From: Theobroma cacao
Lineage: Eukaryota > Streptophyta > Magnoliopsida > Malvales > Malvaceae
Direction: 5' to 3'
NCBI RefSeq assembly: GCF_000208745.1
Contig: NC_030858.1
Span: forward strand, 6,312,188-6,376,187
Length of the DNA stretch: 64,000 nt
The notes under the pieces are model-generated. The model made no database searches, had not been told where the DNA came from, and was given only the letters and a program-made list of their open reading frames with translations. Made by a program: the position numbers and the translations under genes. Of the stretch, positions 22,501 to 34,100 are shown piece after piece. How positions within the stretch are numbered: the stretch's first letter is position 1; every line of letters begins with the position of its first letter.

Positions 22501-22530
22501 GTTTGTTTGTTTGTTTGTTTGTTTGTTTTT
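22501..22530 (+). repeat. (GTTT)n repeat in the probable 5'UTR of the MYB gene
   Basis: Seven tandem GTTT units lie about 120 bases upstream of the start codon at 22653, after a CT-rich leader. Confidence 0.9.
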
Positions 22531-22652
22531 CCATAGAACAGCCTTATTATTGTTGCTATTATAGCATGAGCAATATTGTTCCAAACAACAACTTTTGCTG
22601 AGAAAGAGAGGTTTTCTTGCTGTCTTATACATCCAAAAAAAACAAAACATAT

Positions 22653-24142
22653 ATGGCATCACCTTCTGAACTAACCCTTGACTGCAAACCCCACAGTTAT
22701 TCTATGCTATTGAAATCTTTTGGTGATCAGCAGATTGATCAAACCCAGAAGCTTGAAGAATTCCTTTCTCGTCTTGAGGAAGAACGCCTCAAGATCGATG
22801 CTTTCAAGCGAGAGCTTCCCCTTTGCATGCAACTTCTCACCAATGGTACGTATGATCATTTTTTTTTTTTTTTGCATTCTTCTTGGTAAACAGAAAAGGT
22901 TTATCCAAGGATCTACTACATGCCAGGATTAATTTTACCTTTGATTCTTGAAATTGATAATATATTAATGGTTTAATAATAGAATCATCATCACCTTAAG
23001 ATCCAAAATGACAATAAAGAAATTCTTTTCCTAGCTACTGGTGGATATTCATGTTCTTTGGGCTGATGTGTTAGTTTCCAACCTTTTTCTTTTACTACTA
23101 TCTTTTTGATTTATAGAAGTTAGAGTTAGCTTTCTTATTTGTATATGTTTATTTGCTAGTCCAATCTGTTTGAATTGAGAGGGTCCCGACATATGCATAC
23201 ATTTTCTAAAGAACTAAAGCCAGAATGAAATGTCCAGAAGAAAAGGACTCACTAATAATTGTTTTTCCCTTCTTTGTTTTTCTTCAGCTGTGGAGGCTTC
23301 AAGGCAGCAACTACTGGCATGCCGAGCAAATCATGGATCAAGACCAGTTCTTGAAGAATTCATGCCCCTGAAAAACTCAAGCTCGGAGAACTCAGAGAAG
23401 TCACAAAACATATCTGATAAAGCAAACTGGATGACAACTGCACAACTATGGAGCCAAGCGGGAAACGAAACGAAACCACAATCTTCAATTACATCCCCTA
23501 AAGAAACTGAGATCGGTTTCAATGTTAGTCCCAAGCTGGCCTTAGATACGAAGCCGAGGAACGGAGGAGCTTTCCTTCCATTTACCAAAGAACGAAACTC
23601 ATGCCCTGGTTCGGCTTTACAGGCTCTTCCTGATTTAGCTCTTGCTTCTGCCAATAAAGATATGGAAGATAAGAGATGCTCAGACACCGAAAATGGCATG
23701 TCTTGTCAACGGAGAGAGAACTCTGGCAAAGTTAGCAACGGCGTAGTTGTGATCGAGCAAGGAAGAGGAACGGCTAACACAATTGATGGGCAAACGGCAA
23801 ATACTAACCCTAGTGCAAACACTACGCAACCTCATAGGAAGGCTAGGCGATGCTGGTCACCTGACTTGCATAGGAGATTTGTCAATGCTCTCCAGTTGCT
23901 TGGGGGTTCTCAAGGTATGACAAATTTCTTTTGTTTTATTTTTTGATAATTGGTTTGATCATTGTTGGTGAAATTATGTAACTGAATTGATCAGTATGAA
24001 AGTCAAGCTATCATTATCAAAATCATTGATTCTCTGAAAGTAATATTCTGATGATGGTTACAGTTGCCACACCAAAACAAATCAGGGAGCTGATGAAGGT
24101 AGAAGGTTTGACCAATGATGAAGTGAAAAGCCATCTGCAGGT

Positions 24143-24175
<33 letters not shown>

Positions 24176-24820
24176 GTACTGAGGCATGCAAGAAAGAGCT
24201 TTTGTACTGAACCTGACAAAGCGCAACAGTGCACACAATGTCTGATAAGTTAAAAAATGTCGGTGTAAATCTTTTAATCTTCTGATGATTTTTCTTCTGC
24301 TCTTTTTTGACAGAAATATAGGCTTCATACGAGGAGACCAAGCCCAAGTCCACAAGCAACAGGAGCCCCAACACCCCCGCTTGTAGTCCTAGGTGGCATC
24401 TGGGTCCCACCAGAGTATGCCACTGCCGCAGCAGCCGCCTACAGTGGGGCCCCCACTCTGTATGGAACTCACCACCCAGCAGCTGCCCATGCACCACCTC
24501 ACTTCTGTGCACCACCAGTGCCCCAAGAGTTCTACACTGCTGCAGCAACACCAGCTCCACCACCACCCCAGCTGCACCACCATGCCATCCACCACCAGCT
24601 CCACATGTACAAGGCCAACTCACAGGCCCATAGTTCACCGGAATCCGACGTCAGGGGAGCCGGAGACCGCTCTGAGAGCATTGAAGACGGTAAGTCTGAG
24701 AGCAGCAGCTGGAAAGGTGAGAGCGGTGACAACGGTGGCGCTGGAGAGAGAAAAGGGTTAGCTGCATTAAGAGAAGAAGGTGAAGAAAGCAATGGTAGTG
24801 AGATCACTCTCAAATTCTGA
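22653..24820 (+). CDS. EFM: G2-like MYB repressor, HHO/EFM type
   Basis: Four exons join in phase: 22653-22845, 23288-23914, 24064-24140, 24314-24820 (467 aa). The N-terminus ([14 protein letters not shown], then [20 protein letters not shown]) is the conserved HHO N-terminal domain. Also present are [10 protein letters not shown], a single MYB/G2-like domain at about 248-308 ([13 protein letters not shown] to [12 protein letters not shown]), a [16 protein letters not shown] block, a His/Pro/Ala-rich stretch and the C-terminus [22 protein letters not shown] minus its last residues in shorter relatives. The order matches Arabidopsis EFM (EARLY FLOWERING MYB), a nuclear repressor of FT, better than the nitrate/phosphate HRS1 members. 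Function is inferred from that match. A (CT)n run follows the exon 3 donor, and the 3' flank has GGGTTAGGGTTAG. Confidence 0.93.
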
Positions 24821-25368
24821 GAGAGTTTAAAAAAAAAAAAGAGCGGGAGATTTAGGGTTAGGGTTAGAGTTTAGGTATTCCGTGTAATCATATGCTATTA
24901 TTATTATTATTAATTGCGTTCAAAATTCCTAAGAAAAAAATTACGTTAAATATGAAGAGAGGGTAAGAAGGGCATAATGGAAAAGTGAGTGGTCGTTTTG
25001 TTCAATTGCTTCCTGTGCTTGAATGTCTTTTTCGAAGAAAATATTGAACATTAGATTATTTGTTTTTGGCGTTTTCTGTGGTTTTCACTTTTGCCACCGT
25101 GGACAGATTTGCCCTTGTCTTTTCCGGATAATCTCCGCCGTCACAAGGCTAAGAGGGACGAGGCAAGGTCTTGGTGCCCGGCTGCAGACATAAAACGTCC
25201 ATGCTTCTTTTTCAAAAGCAATCATTACTACCGACAATCAATGGATATTATTAGAATTTTTACAAATAAGAAATTAATCAGGTTATAAAATAAGATTATA
25301 TGGATAAATAAAAATATATGGCTGGATAATTGAATAATTTTAAATAAATGTGGGAATGATGATATCAA
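24821..25368. other. 3' flank of the MYB gene
   Basis: The sequence holds the presumed 3'UTR, a telomere-like TTTAGGGTTAGGGTTAG at 24851 and a short (TTA)n run. No other gene is seen. Confidence 0.55.
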
Positions 25369-25866
25369 TAAATTTTTGACATAATATATAAAAATATTTA
25401 AATAAATTTTTATACTTTTATTAAGTTTAATCAAATTTTTATATTTTTATTTTGAATCAAATAAATTTTTATACTTTTTATTTTGAGTTAAATAAGTTTT
25501 TATAACTAATAATTGATTTAATCAAATTGTATGACATTGATGTGGTATGTTAAAATAATATAATTGATTATGATGTGACACAATGACCTATCATAATTGA
25601 TGATGACATTACATGCTAATTGGGCATGATAACATAATTATGTGACATTTTTCAACCTCCACATTAATTTTATGTCAATGCTATATGGATATAAAATGAC
25701 AAATAATATTTTTACTAATAGTAATTAGTTAATCATTAATTATGAGTGCTTATTTGACTCAAAATAAAAGTACGAGGAATTAATTAAACGCAATGAAAGA
25801 ATAAAGACTTATTTGAATATTCTTGAATAATTTAGGAGCTTATTTAAGTATTATGTCTAAATTTTT
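25369..25866. mobile_element. Mutator-type MITE with 9-bp target duplication
   Basis: The element at 25378-25857 (480 bp) begins GACATAATA and ends TATTATGTC. The ends form long imperfect inverted repeats of about 100 bp sharing AAATAAnnTTTTATAC-like and TTTTATTTTGArTCAAATAA segments. The 9-mer TAAATTTTT flanks both sides (25369-25377 and 25858-25866). There is no internal transposase frame. Confidence 0.85.
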
Positions 25867-26779
25867 TCCATTCATTATTGAAATTGTCTTGGAATGGTGA
25901 GTTAACACAAAATTAAGAGCAGCTAGATTAGTTGCGCTTGCCCCTAAGATTAAGGAAGTTAAAATTTTATTTAAGAAAAAGAGGCACCGAAAGTGTCAAA
26001 TTCCTTTACACCTAGCCAGTCCCCCCATAAACTTTCTTGAATATACATGAGCAACTCTCTCTTTATTGCTTTTTTCTTGTTTAATTTGAACAGCGCCTTT
26101 AGTCTTTGACCAATTTCCACAAAAATACATTTTAACTTGGGGTTAAAGCACATATGACATTGAACATCAACTTTCTTGTACCTTCCCTTTCTGTTCAACT
26201 AGAATTTGTATGCTTGTTTCTTTTTGAAAATTCTATGAAATAAAAGCGAATGGAAGAAATAACTCCTTGGACTTTATGGAATTTATGATTCTCCTCTTCT
26301 TACATTTAGGATGAATTTCTAATATAGCAGGATCGCAGGGTTTAGGACAAGAATTCAGAAGAAAATGGCAGGGGCTTTTTGGGCAGGCAAATCCCAAGGA
26401 TTCGCATATTGTTTACACTTTACATATCATTGCATCGCGCTGGTCTTCAACATTGCCAAGGCTGGGCATGACTACTTTGTTTATAAAATTATTACTTCAG
26501 ACACCATGGTGAACAGTTGACCCAGGGAAATATTATCATTGTTGAATTGACATTTTTTGACGTGGGATCCCATCTGCCTTTTTCTTCCAAATTGTCCTAC
26601 AACAAAAATGTAAAAGTGACAAAAGTTGTTAGATACCCACATCATTCCTTGCATAACACAGAAATGGAGTCCCCATATTCCATATTCGTCTGTATATTTA
26701 ATTCAATTGTCAAGACTCGAGACCAAACTTCCAAGCCAGAGGCTCTCTCTTCGTCTTAGATAAAGACATGGCCTGTTAT
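25867..26779. other. Intergenic, no gene recognised
   Basis: AT-rich sequence. The short frames present have no recognisable homology. Confidence 0.55.
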
Positions 26780-26990
26780 TGAAACATCTTGGGCTGGACG
26801 CCTAGACCTGCAGGTTAGCACTCATCTCATAGGGTGATGGGTGACCGTTGGGCCATAGGCTCACAGCCCCATAGTCGATTCAAATAACCTGGTTATGAAC
26901 CCCGTTTGGACGTACGGGGTCCAATGCTGTTTAGGAGGCACGTAAGCTGGAGAAGCGTTCCCACCAAACTGCCCCGTACGTCCAATCAGA
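26780..26990. other. GC-rich hairpin-dense block, possible structured RNA or SINE relic
   Basis: A compact block much richer in G+C than its surroundings holds several self-complementary segments. They are ACCTGCAGGT (26806-26815), ATAACCTGGTTAT (26884-26896), ACCCCGT paired with ACGGGGT around 26900-26920, and a perfect 14-bp inverted repeat, TTGGACGTACGGGG (26906-26919) against CCCCGTACGTCCAA (26972-26985), with a 52-base loop. It has no open frame of note. It lies 250 bases beyond the stop codon of the minus-strand RRM gene, so it could be the end of that transcript, an independent small RNA or a repeat. I recognise no known RNA family. Confidence 0.4.
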
Positions 26991-27242
26991 TTTAGTCACT
27001 AACCATCCACTCAGATAGAATTTGCAGCAGCAGATGACATACATTAATAACAATCAGAAAGTATGGTCGAACAACACTCCAGATATCAGTATATACATCT
27101 AAATTGAGGAGCTAGCTTAATACTTCAATCTCCTGATGCTCTATTTACATAAAGGTACAAGTAGTCCAACCAAAGGGTAAGGCTGCGTGTGTCATCTTTA
27201 AACAAATGAGACATCAGAGGATTACTAAACTTCAACATAAAA

Positions 27243-30225
27243 TCAGGCAATGCCATTTGCCAAAGTACCACCCCGTACAGCCACATCATCTTCACTCTCT
27301 AGTATTGCTGAATCAACAAGAGACTGCAAGGAAAAGTTATAGTGAGTATGATGAGTGCTGCTATTTCTATCATGAATGATTGTAAAGACACTTTTTTCTA
27401 AGCTCCTTAGATACTGAGACCCTAATCCTGCTAATCGCCATATGGAACCTCACTGCTTCAAATAACTATTGAGCTATATTCGTTCAAAACCTTTAACTAC
27501 AGAACTAAGACCTACTTCAGCTGAGAAAGCTACATGTAATACAAGGGTAGAAGCATTAATGTATGCAAGTTCCCTATGTAGGGCATGTATGCAGTATTTA
27601 TCTTAGCAATGGGCAAAATTGACCAACAAAAAAATTGATACATAAGACAAACAATAACATGCAATTATGTGCTTAGTAATATTGCCACAATCATTCAAGT
27701 ATTTGGCTCCAGAGCATGTTTTAAACCAAACAACAGAATAAAATAGCAATTGCACATAAATCATGACCAACAGAGTGAAGAGGCTAACCTGAAGTTCTTG
27801 TTCACAGCTTTTAAGTTTTTCCCTATACTCCTTTACTTGCAGGAAACATTTATGCAGCTGCAGGTCATTCATTTGATATAAAAAATTTTGTACCAAAAAG
27901 AAAATTTTAAATTTTATTCCAACCATATTGCAGCAGAGTATCTCAGAGGACTACCTTGGTTAACTGCATTTTGCGCCGAGAAGAGAGCTTCTTTGCAGAA
28001 ATTAATGAATCCTCCAAGGTCTATATGAATCGGATCAAATTCTTAGTGATGAAATGAACCAGGCCAAATAAACTGAAACCATGGGTAATATGATAACTAT
28101 ACCTTAGATTTTTTCTGTAAATCCAAAACAATTTCTTGTCTCTCTTCTAACCTCCCTTCCATCAGCGAAATCTGACAAGTGAATAAACATTACTTTTTCT
28201 AAATATGTTTGTGTGTGTGTTGGTTTAAGTGGGGTAGGGGTGGTAAACAACTTTGTAAACACCACTCAGAAGGTGATATTCTGACTATAGTGATTGCCAT
28301 GGTAGTGCAAGTGCAAGAGTGTGTATGCACCTTCTAAGTTTCAGAGCAGGATATTTAACATATGCATAGACTGTGCCTAAATTCTATTATATCTATCTAC
28401 CTATACAAGATGTCTTAGAAAATCGCCACAAAAAATTCTAAATATGTAGCAAACCTCTTGTTTAAGTTCTTCCCGACTTTGAATCAATCCTTCAAGCTCA
28501 TTTTTCATCTGGAAACAAAACATAATTAGCAAAGGTGAAAGAAGAAATTGAGATTACACAAGTATGCATCACAACAAAGTTGAGATTACCTGATTGTAAT
28601 CATCACTTGAATCTGATGAAAGCCCTCTGCTATGGTGATCATTGTTTATAGAGCTGCAAAATAAAAATAAAACATTTTATAAAATATTAGAGAAATAAAA
28701 CTCAAGCCACTGCTAAAACTGAACTAATTCATCTGAAGGAAAACAATGCGACTTAGCTCATATCAGAACAAGGTCAAGATGGCATGAAGGATTAATTGAA
28801 CAAACATATTATATGTGGAACTGGAAGATTTCAGACTGAAAACCATTGACATAAAAATACTAACATAGATTGATATTGCAGCCATTCATACAAACTACAA
28901 TGGAATCAATATCAAGATACTGAAGAATTCTATTACTCGTCAGATATTGTAATAAAAATCAATAAGTATTAAGTAACCAACTTTTGGCAACCCCCAATGC
29001 AAACAATTCTTTAGAAAAAGAAAGGGAAGAGAGTGTCCTACCCATTCCATCTCAACTGTTGCTCTTTGTCCTCATCAAGACTTCTATGATAACCATTGGT
29101 TCCACTTCCATCAATCTCCCTATTCTGATCCAAACTGAGCACATGACTCTCCCAATCCTGAATATGGTCCCTGCTTTCTCCTCGCACATTATCCTCCACA
29201 TCTCTGTTAAGATCTCTATCCAATGAGTATTCCCCGGCTCTATCATGATCATGACGCTCGTATCCTCTTCCTCTTCCAACATCATGGTCCCGAGACTGAT
29301 CATGCTCTTCGGACCTATCACTATATCGATCCCGATACCGTTCCCTATCACGATCATGATCTCTTTCTCTCTCACGTCCCCTATCCCACTCACCCCGTCG
29401 AGAGCGGTCACGATTGAAATTCAATCTGCCCCCTCTAGTTGTCACTTCATTCACTCTCACAACTCGACCATCGATAGTCTAATTAACAATTTCAACAATG
29501 TCAAGTTTCAACAAGTTTGAAAACAAGAAAGAACAAAATCATAGCATGTTCCATGGAACCAACAAGCAATACATACCCGGCCATTCATATCATTGATGGC
29601 ATCATAAGCTGAACGAGGATTTGTAAAAGTAACAAAGCCATAGCATTTTCCTCTAGTTGTATGATCATTAACAATCTGCAAGCCAAACAACAACGGCACG
29701 CTTCAATTTTTAAGAACACCCTAACGCTAGTTGAAGCAAAAAAAGTTTGACCAAACAGAACACAAACATTTGCCTTAAAGAAACAGGGACAAACATGATT
29801 AACTAACTTACTACTAGAAACAAGGAGTTACTAGAAGGCAACAATTTCATCCCGGGTTTATATTTTCTAGTAATCCCAAATTGACTCCCAAATACTAATA
29901 CTTGGAAACATTTTTAAAAAATAACAGTAAAATTACTAGAGATTTTCCATCAACTATCTTGCTGCTAAGCTATTTGGAAAAAAAGAAAAGAAAAGACGGA
30001 AAAAGTTTAAAGAATTAAGAACGAAAAACAGAAACCCTAAATGAGTAATAGAAAGTAAGTTAAACGATGAAGAGTCAATGCGTGGACTTGAAAATTAAAC
30101 GGACAGAGGAAGACCTTCACGGCGACGACGGCGCCGTATAGGCTGAAAACACGGCGGATAGAGGCTTCTGTGGCGTCGTAGGGGAGTCCTCCCACGTATA
30201 CCGAACTGTCGTCGTCGATCGTCAT
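27243..30225 (-). CDS. RRM RNA-binding protein with RD/RE-rich tract and coiled-coil tail
   Basis: Nine exons join in phase: 30225-30115, 29675-29577, 29478-29042, 28653-28590, 28508-28455, 28171-28103, 28020-27955, 27857-27789, 27323-27243 (349 aa). The RRM has RNP2 VYVGGL (residues 9-14) and RNP1 KCYGFVTF (47-54). The RRM is followed by a long tract of alternating R with D or E (about 90-140), then acidic and charged sequence. Helical, heptad-like segments (MKNELEGLIQSREELKQE, ISLMEGRLEERQEIVLDLQ, LHKCFLQVKEYREKLKSCEQ) suggest a coiled coil. RD/RE tracts with an RRM are typical of nuclear pre-mRNA processing factors. The exact role is not known to me. Six exons of 54-99 bp, mostly multiples of three, could be skipped without changing frame. 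Confidence 0.88.
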
Positions 30226-30341
30226 TTTTCCACTTTTACTCCAAACTAAGGCTTCTAACTTTTCAGGGTCTAAAGTACAGTGGAAATAAAACTAAAAGGT
30301 TTTTCTATCCAAAATTGTTTATTATTTATATTTTTGAAATA

Positions 30342-30450
30342 CTTATATATATATATATATATATATATAAAGAAAAGGTAAGTAACAAAGAANCTATATA
30401 TATATATATATATATATAAAAGAAAAAAGGGTAAGTAACAAAAAGAAATA
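30342..30450. repeat. Duplicated (TA)n unit with one N
   Basis: A (TA)n run followed by AGAAAAGGTAAGTAACAAAG occurs twice in succession, the second copy slightly diverged. N at 30393 lies at the joint between them. It may be a real tandem duplication or an assembly join. Confidence 0.8.
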
Positions 30451-30949
30451 CCATGTGGTTTACTTAACTACATTATGGTATTTTCAGTTACATTTTTTTA
30501 TATTTTAAAAATAAAATGATTAAAATATGTTTTATTTCATTAATTTAAATATTAAAAATAAAATAAAAAAATCTTTAAAATTTTTAAAAATAGACATAAC
30601 TGTGTTACATAAAAAAAAATCTAAAAATACATCAGATAATTAAATGTAAAATTTTAAACTTAAAGATGCAAATTAATTCTACTTCAAACTACAACATATT
30701 TTTTTATAATTTATTTTTTAAAAAAAGGGTTGATATATGCAATAATTTTTGAATACAGATATGCAATAATGTTACTACAAAAAAATTTTCAATAAAATTA
30801 TAAACCTCAATACATAATAATAACATAATGTATTTTTTTAATTACATTTTCAAAATATGTCCTAAACATAATTAGTATCAAGTGCGATAACGTCTTTCTT
30901 AATTGATAAGAGAGGCAATAGTAGATTATATTTAAATGAGTCTATATTT
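30451..30949. other. AT-rich intergenic DNA, no gene recognised
   Basis: Very AT-rich sequence directly upstream of the RRM gene's (TA)n promoter-side repeat. No coding or RNA feature is seen. Confidence 0.5.
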
Positions 30950-31135
30950 GACATATTATTGATGTATAAATTTTATACATTATTAACGAATCAAATGTTA
31001 CAAGAATTAAAAATCAAATATTTTTAAATTATGAATATTTATTTTTTAAAATTTTTAATTTTTAAATTTAGTTATTAATAAAATGATAATATTTGATTCA
31101 ATAATACATAAAATCTATACACTTACCCCACATCT
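30950..31135. mobile_element. Probable short MITE (inverted repeat)
   Basis: The left half, GTATAAATTTTATACATTAT then AACGAATCAAAT, is mirrored by the inverted right half, GTATAGATTTTATGTATTAT then TGAATCAAAT. The interior is short and AT-rich. Exact ends and target duplication could not be fixed. Confidence 0.5.
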
Positions 31136-34100
31136 ATCTAAATTTTATTTAAATTTGCTCACTATATAGTACCCTGTCAGCGAGAACATTGCTCTTTTGG
31201 GCTTACTTTTTGGGCTAAGAAAACCACGTTAGAGAATAAAAATTAGGGTGAAGAGGTAACAAGAAATTTGACACTCGAAAGGAAGAAAAAATGAGAAAGT
31301 TTTGATAGGAAGTTACTTGGTCGGTGGTCACTTTTATAGACGTGTGAGTATATTGATTATTATATAAACAACAGGTCTGCTAAATTGTTTAAGGAATAGT
31401 TATTAATTCAAGGCTTCCTTTTTATGTTCAATGGAGCTGAACTGAGGGTTGTTTCATGGGACCTTAATGCTTTAGTGTATCTCTGCTTGTTCTACATTTG
31501 TCGTCCAACAATCCTGTGTTTCAGCTTCATTGATTGCTGGTCTGTTAATGATTTTGCAGAATGACTGTGGGCCTAGCTGAAGAATGCTGTGAGAAAGATT
31601 AGGAACAGAATCATTGGTTCATGAAGATTTTTGGACACTTGAAACAAATGATATGGAAACAAATCATTGGTTCAATGCATCACCTACTAATCATTAAGTA
31701 TCCATACAATTCTACTGGCTCACAATTTGGGTTCACATTGACAGATATATTGCGACTTTGAGTTTGAGTCATTTTCTTGTTCTCATGGTTGAATTTTATC
31801 CTTGATGGAAAGTAAAAGTAATGAAAGAAATTCTTTTGTCACTGAAAATATAATACTTTAGATAACATAACGGTCAATAAAATTATATGTAATTTATAAC
31901 ATTTTAATATTAATATAAGAATTTATTTAAATAAAAATTGTAAAACTCTATTAGCTCATGTTAGCTTAGACCTTAAAGGCCTCGCTGTTGCAAGTTCATT
32001 AGAGCTTTAAACGTTTTATTTACCCGAATTTGTCTAATAATCAGATTCTGAGACCTTGGAACATTATTCACTGAGGAAACATGGACACCAGCATGTTACT
32101 GTATGTTGTGGACGGTGGAGATTTACTGGATTCATATGTTGCTGATGCTATGCTTACATGTTTGCAGAACTTGTCAAATTTCATCTTAGAATCTTTGGTT
32201 GTCGGGTTCAGACACAAGCCTGTACTGTTCCTAATTGATCAAGTTTTTACGTGCTTGTCTTTTCCATTTAAAATTAGCACACAACATCGTGAGCCGTTCT
32301 ATCCTAGCTACCTTAGCTGCATTTGCAAAGTAGCTTCTTTTATGATTGGGTTATAATAGGAATTAGGGAGGGGGCACCGCCAGTCTAATTGCAGTAATAA
32401 AGTTGAAAAGAGGTAGGCATGGTGGCGAGTCACCTCATCTGTTCTTTGTTTCTGTTCCTTTACTTCTTTTACTTTTAATAGGGTAACATATCACTTATGT
32501 GAGATCAGGCATAGTATACTAGATTTCGTGATGATAAAATTACTTTAAGGTTTCATCGGGAAAGATAAGGGTATAGGTTAAGTTTGATATATTGTTATGA
32601 ATATAATTATTGAGAATATAAATTTATAATATTTAGTAAATTATAAAAAAGTGATGGTTATAAAAAATATAATTATTAAAAAAATTATATTATAGTATTT
32701 GATTTAAAAATATTTTAATAAAAATATAATATAAAATTACTTTTATGTATAAAATTATAAATTTTAAATATAATTTTAAGCTACTTGGCATTTTCTTTCC
32801 CTTATGATTGCGAGATCCAAACATTTTTCTTTCTCAGATTCTCTCAACTTTTTAATAAATTACTTCGATTATAAACTATTTAAAGTGTTTCTCTTTCAAA
32901 TTTCGATATCTAAAATACAAATTTTTCTTAAACATTTTTAAAAATTTTAAAAATTTGAGTTAAGGTTTCATAAAACTTTAACAGTCTCAATCTCTCCAAT
33001 TTTTTAATTTAACAAAAAATTTTGATCCAAATGTACCAATAACTAACTACCCTTCCTACAAGTGGCGAGAAAAAAGAAAGAAGAATATAATAGAAAATTA
33101 AAAAGAAGAATCGGAAGGTCAAGTTAAGGAAAAAAAAATTTTTTACTTTCTTTTGCTAAAGAAAAATAACTTTCTCCTTGTGAAAGTGAGAGATGGGAAT
33201 TCATTGCAATCACATTATAAATAGGAGAACTTTCTCATCATAAAACACTAATCAAACAATGTAAAGTAATTCCCTAAAATTTAATTACAGGAAATATTCC
33301 TCGCTTGCCGTTTAGTAAACGCCCCCGTAGAGGTGGAGGAGCAACCATTGATTTGAGTAAAAGGTCCGAGGTCTCTGCAAGTTGGGGCAAAAAGCTAGGA
33401 CTAAGAGGGAACTGCGAAAAGAATGTACCAAATAGTAGATCCTAGGAGGACCTCGGAGAGCGGTGGACTCCTGACCTGACGTATGAGTGCGTAAAGAACA
33501 GAGTAGAAGGGCCCGCCAGATGGGCTAGGCGGCTAGGCCTAACTCTAGGTCGTTCTCCTTAGTCCTTAAAGGCCTAACCCAACTTTGATGGACCTACTCT
33601 TTCTGTCTTTTGTTTATTAATAATTTTGTTTGTTGATACGACTACATTAAAGCCTTCCAGGAAGAATGACAGAGGCAGGCAAGCAGCGGTAAAAGAACAG
33701 GAGAGGAGAGCCATATGTAGAGGCATGCAGTGGACAAGCAGAAGAAAAAAACCTTGCTGCATTCCTGGCTCGGCAGCAAGGGTGTAAATCAGAGAAAATT
33801 TGTACAATCCTGTAACCATCCTGCGGTGTTAACAAGATGCATGTTTATCTGAATTACATCACGGGAGATAATATTCACTCATTGTTTTTTGTTGGTGGCC
33901 TTCTTTTGACAAGAATGATGGAACAAAGTTACAAAATCTTCATCCCCATTTTTTGCGCTCTCAATGTTCCACGTACAAACAAAAGAGTGGAACAGTATAA
34001 ACATGTAGCTGATCTGGTTTTGGGGTTTTCTTGTCTCCACCACACAATGATTACAAAATCTCTCAACCAGTCACCAGTCACAACAGTGTGGCATTTCTTA

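Noticed and set aside
24393..24813. Overlapping long frames on both strands across the last MYB exon
   Set aside because: They are out-of-frame readings of the His/Pro/Ala-rich coding exon.
24851..24875. Telomere-like GGGTTAGGGTTAG downstream of the MYB gene
   Set aside because: Only two to three units, not an array; short telobox-like runs are common in plant UTRs.
26835..26850. Short likeness of GGTGATGGGTGACC to 5S rRNA
   Set aside because: Only about a dozen bases match and the rest of 5S rRNA is absent. A 7SL RNA origin was also considered, but no conserved 7SL block was found.
32081..32356. Plus-strand frame of 91 aa
   Set aside because: No recognisable family and no gene context; consistent with a chance frame.
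33300..33600. Less AT-rich patch
   Set aside because: No open frame, no inverted ends and no recognisable RNA or repeat family; nothing to support a feature.
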